From Diphasiastrum complanatum (taxonomy: Eukaryota; Streptophyta; Lycopodiopsida; Lycopodiales; Lycopodiaceae), in the NCBI GenBank assembly GCA_029204225.1, contig CM055106.1, positions 44,961,313 through 45,019,312 of the forward strand: 58,000 bases of DNA, written 5' to 3'. A model generated the notes under the pieces. That model was not told where the DNA came from, made no database searches, and saw only the letters and a list, made by a program, of their open reading frames with translations. Positions 55,390-58,000 of the stretch are shown piece after piece. The position numbers and the translations under genes were made by a program. The stretch's first letter is position 1. Every line of letters starts with the position of its first letter.

Positions 55390-56690
55390 TTGTCAAAGGT
55401 AGTATTTCCTCAGTCTGGACCCATTAATACATGTAGGTAACAGTTCACCTTCAAGTGATTGAGGTTGCATAGAACCATTGTCAAACACCTCTATAACTTT
55501 ATACGGTCCAAGCCATCTCATATGGAGTTTTCCGGGAAACTTTTGATGTCGACTGTCATATATCGGTGCAAAGTCATCAGCTTTAAGATCACATTTCTTA
55601 ATACGACTGTCGTACTTCTTCTTTCTTTGTTCCTAGATCTCCTTCATTAATTTTTGTGAAGTCACACGAGCTTCAGCTAGTTCTTCAATATTCGTCAAGC
55701 TTTTGTTTATACATTCTGCATCTGTTCGTTGAGCTTGAATACAAAAAGTTTTCACCTCAAATTCAATTGGCAAAATAGGATGCACACCATACGTAAGAGA
55801 ATATGGTGTCTGTTTCGTCATGATTTTCTCTGTGTTGCGATAAGCCCAGAGAACTGATGGTAGTTTCTGATCCCAATCCGTTGCATGTGCAATAGTAATT
55901 TTGATCAAGATCTTACATAAAATTCCATTAGCTCTTTCTGTCAACCCGTTTGCTTTTGGATTATACGGTGTAGTTTTTCTGTGTTTGATCAGAAAATAGG
56001 TTGTCAGCAATCATATCGTGTCATTTGGAAAATGAGTACCTCAGTCACTTACTAGTTCAAGTGGACAACCATATCTTGTAATTATACTTTTGAATAAGAG
56101 CGTCGTGACAATTTTCGCATCGTTTCGTTTCGTCGGCTCTGCTTCAACATTCTTTGTAGCATAATCTGTGGCAACTAGAATATAACAACATTTTGTATGT
56201 CGGGTCACAGGTTTGATTGGACCGACAAAGTCAATCCCCCATTTTTCAAATGGTGCAAGAGGCAGGATTGGTGTCAACGGCCAATTCATTGCTTTTGTAG
56301 GCTTACCAGATCTCTGGCATGGATCACATGAACGAATAAAGTTTGATACATCCTTGAACATTGTTGGCCACCAATACTTGCCAGTCAATATCTTATTAAC
56401 AGTATTTTTCAAGGAAAAATGTCCACCAGCATCTTCTGAGTGTAAGGCTTTAACGACCTTTTTAATGTCTTCAGTTTCAAAACATCTTCGAAGCTGATGA
56501 TCTGCACCAAGCTTGTACAAGATATTGTTAATAATTCTATAAGGTGCAACCTTATATTGAAAAACTGTCTTTTGCTCCAAATCGTAACCAAATAATAGTA
56601 TCATAATATCGTGAATTTGTAGATGAAATCTCGAATAAATGTTCGTCTGGAAAATCATCATTGATAGGTTCTTCAATTTTTCTCATGCTG
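55390..56690 (-). pseudogene. pol: Gypsy-4 integrase
   Basis: The frame gives YKLGADHQLRRCFE, the H2C2 zinc region with HSEDAGGHFSLKNT and CDPCQRSGKP, then PLAPFEKWGIDFVGPIKP (first Asp), ILVATDYATKNVEAEP, RYGCPLELVSD (second Asp), NPKANGLTERANGILCKIL (Glu), LPSVLWAYRNTEK and YGVHPILPIEFEV. The GPY/F region KFPGKLHMRWLGPYKVIEVF is near 55500. A TGA (where GTHF should follow VSD) is at about 56038, and a TAG after LMKEI is at about 55633. No chromodomain follows. Gypsy-2 integrase is its closest relative here. Confidence 0.9.
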
Positions 56691-56769
56691 AGTCATGAAA
56701 GATAATCAGCATTTGTATGATACTTTCCTTGGCGAAGTTCTACTTGATAAGTGAATTCCTGCAAAAGTA

Positions 56770-58000
56770 GAACTCATCGAGCAATTCGTCCTAATAGATC
56801 TGGTTTATTTACAAGATACTTAAGAGCATAGTAATCAACATGAAAAATAAATGCATATCCCAGCAAATAATGCCAAAATTTCTTAACAGTGAAAATCATT
56901 CCAAGAGCTTCCCTTTCTGTAGCCAAATAATTCTTCTCTGATGCACTGAGCTGTCGACTCGCATAGTAAATGGGATGATCTTTCTTCTGGTCGTTCTTTT
57001 GGCTTAAACAGACGCCAATAGCAAATGCAGAAACATCCACATAACTATGAAATAAAATAGCCCAGTTGGGTGGTCTCTGAATAGGAGCATTGATCAACCT
57101 TTGCTTAAGTTCTTTGAATGCTTTCTGCTGTTCATTCGTCCACAAGTATTCCACTTGTTTCTTCAGTAGATGTGTAAGAGAGGCAACAATAGAAGCATGA
57201 TTTTGAATAAATCTCCGGTAATAGCCTACATGTCCTAAGAAAGCTCTTAGTTCACGCAAATTGGTTGGTATCTGGAGATTCTTTATAAGCTCGACTTTAT
57301 CTTTGTCGACTTCTATTCCACTGTTAGATATTTTGTGTCCGAGTAATATCCTTTCTTTCATACCGAACAAACATTTCTTTGGATGAAGGGATAAACAAGT
57401 ATCTCTACACTGTTGCAATGTTAATTTCAGCTTCTGCAGGTGCATCTTTATCACTATATACACAAAAATCATCAATAAATATTTCGAGAGAAATTCTTAG
57501 GAAGGCAGCAAAAATTAACATTATGATTTGTTGAAAAGTCGCTGGAGCGTCATAAAGACCAAAGGGCATTTTGTTGTAGGCATAAGTGCCCCAATCCGTA
57601 GTGAATGTAGTCTTTGAACGATCCTCCTTCCGCACTCCAACCTGATTATAACCAGAAAAACTGTCACAGAAACTGTAACGCTCCTGACTAGCAACTTGAT
57701 CCAAGATGGAATCAGTGAAGGGCAGAGGATGATGATCCTTCCTTGTGGCAGCATTGAGTTTGCAAAAATCCTGGCATATTCATATTTTGCCAGTCTTCTT
57801 CTTTGGGACGACAACAATGGGTGAAACCCATTCACTGCTTAAGACGGGATAGATTATACCTGCCTTAAGGTGTTTGTTGAGTTCGTCCTTAACCATGAGA
57901 GAGTACTTAGGATTGACACGATACTGTCTCTGTAGAACAGGTACAACATCTTCCTTAAGATCAATATGGTGCTCTCCAAATTCTACAGGTATACCCTTCA
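56770..58000 (-). pseudogene. pol: Gypsy-4 reverse transcriptase and RNase H (partial at window edge)
   Basis: RT motifs are WVSPIVVVPKKKTGKI, then in a shifted frame DQVASQERYSFCDSFSGYNQ, FGLYDAPATFQQI and the catalytic IFIDDFCVYSDKD near 57470. KCLFGMKERILLGHKISNSG, LRAFLGHVGYYRRFIQNHAS and the RNase H stretch IYYASRQLSASEKNYLATER, EALGMIFTVKKFWHYLLGY follow in another frame. Lesions are a TGA near 57780, frameshifts near 57755 and 57430, and a TGA at about 56774. FIDDF in place of the chromovirus FLDDI supports a non-chromovirus placement. Confidence 0.9.

Larger units (their letters stand above)
50953..58000 (-). mobile_element. Gypsy-4: non-chromovirus Ty3/Gypsy element with third ORF (runs off the window)
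   Basis: Minus-strand order from the right edge is reverse transcriptase, RNase H, integrase, linker, ORF3-B, polypurine tract and 3' LTR. The integrase lacks a chromodomain. The RT motif FIDDFCVYS and the long 3' region resemble the Athila/Tat side of Gypsy (non-chromoviruses with an extra ORF). Multiple stops and shifts make it non-functional. The 5' part is outside the window. Confidence 0.85.

Overview
The window is a stretch of plant nuclear DNA made almost entirely of transposable elements. The evidence is Ty1/Copia and Ty3/Gypsy elements with primer-binding sites matching plant initiator-Met tRNA (TGGTATCAGAGC or one-base variants), a chromodomain-bearing Gypsy integrase, a CACTA transposase remnant with DUF4218/DUF4216-type sequence, and long CT/GA and CA microsatellites. 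No rRNA, tRNA, CRISPR array, organellar gene or clearly intact host gene was seen. The species cannot be named from the sequence. The Gypsy relatives and long microsatellites fit a large, repeat-rich plant genome.

Layout. 1-2548: inverted and direct repeat complex, including a foldback-like unit. 2549-7600 (+): Copia-1 with 5' LTR, gag and pol, cut off before RNase H. 7660-9350 (+): CACTA transposase remnant. 9950-10790: microsatellite cluster lying inside the broken end of Copia-2 (-, gag to LTR, 10780-12266). 12268-12765 (+): Gypsy gag scrap. 12795-15520 (-): Copia-3 gag-pol without LTRs. 15784-27245 (+): Gypsy-1, a chromovirus, split by the nearly intact Copia-4 (-, 17775-24204), which has 655-bp LTRs and a TGGGA target duplication. 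27246-32950: sequence without recognised elements, with GC-rich hairpins, exon-like pieces and a GA tract. 32955-35447 (+): Copia-5, 3' half plus LTR. 36410-40285 (-): Gypsy-2 integrase plus a third ORF. 40556-41312 (+): Gypsy-3 chromodomain and LTR. 41316-42598: duplicated unit ending in CT tracts. 42770-43106 (+): 3' end of another Gypsy-2/4 relative. 43107-43929 (+): Copia-6 integrase. 43985-46250 (-): unidentified LTR-element-like sequence. 46310-50942 (+): Copia-7, with its centre replaced by a coiled-coil ORF region. 50953-58000 (-): Gypsy-4 with reverse transcriptase, RNase H, integrase, third ORF, polypurine tract and 3' LTR.

The most interesting signal is the third ORF found downstream of integrase in Gypsy-2 and Gypsy-4. 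Both copies share an N-terminal globular domain with a TED-x(2)-C-x(2)-LGLP motif, a polar linker, a long coiled coil and a related C-terminal patch. This is the env-like position of a non-chromovirus Gypsy element, but the protein does not look like an envelope. A third coiled-coil ORF sits inside Copia-7. The premature stops in these three ORFs are overwhelmingly TAG and fall where Gln would fit, as expected from decay of methylated CAG (CHG) sites.

Relative ages: Copia-4 LTRs differ at 3 of 655 positions, while the LTRs of its host Gypsy-1 differ at about 16 of roughly 370. The nested insertion is therefore about ten times younger. All other elements are truncated or carry several stops.
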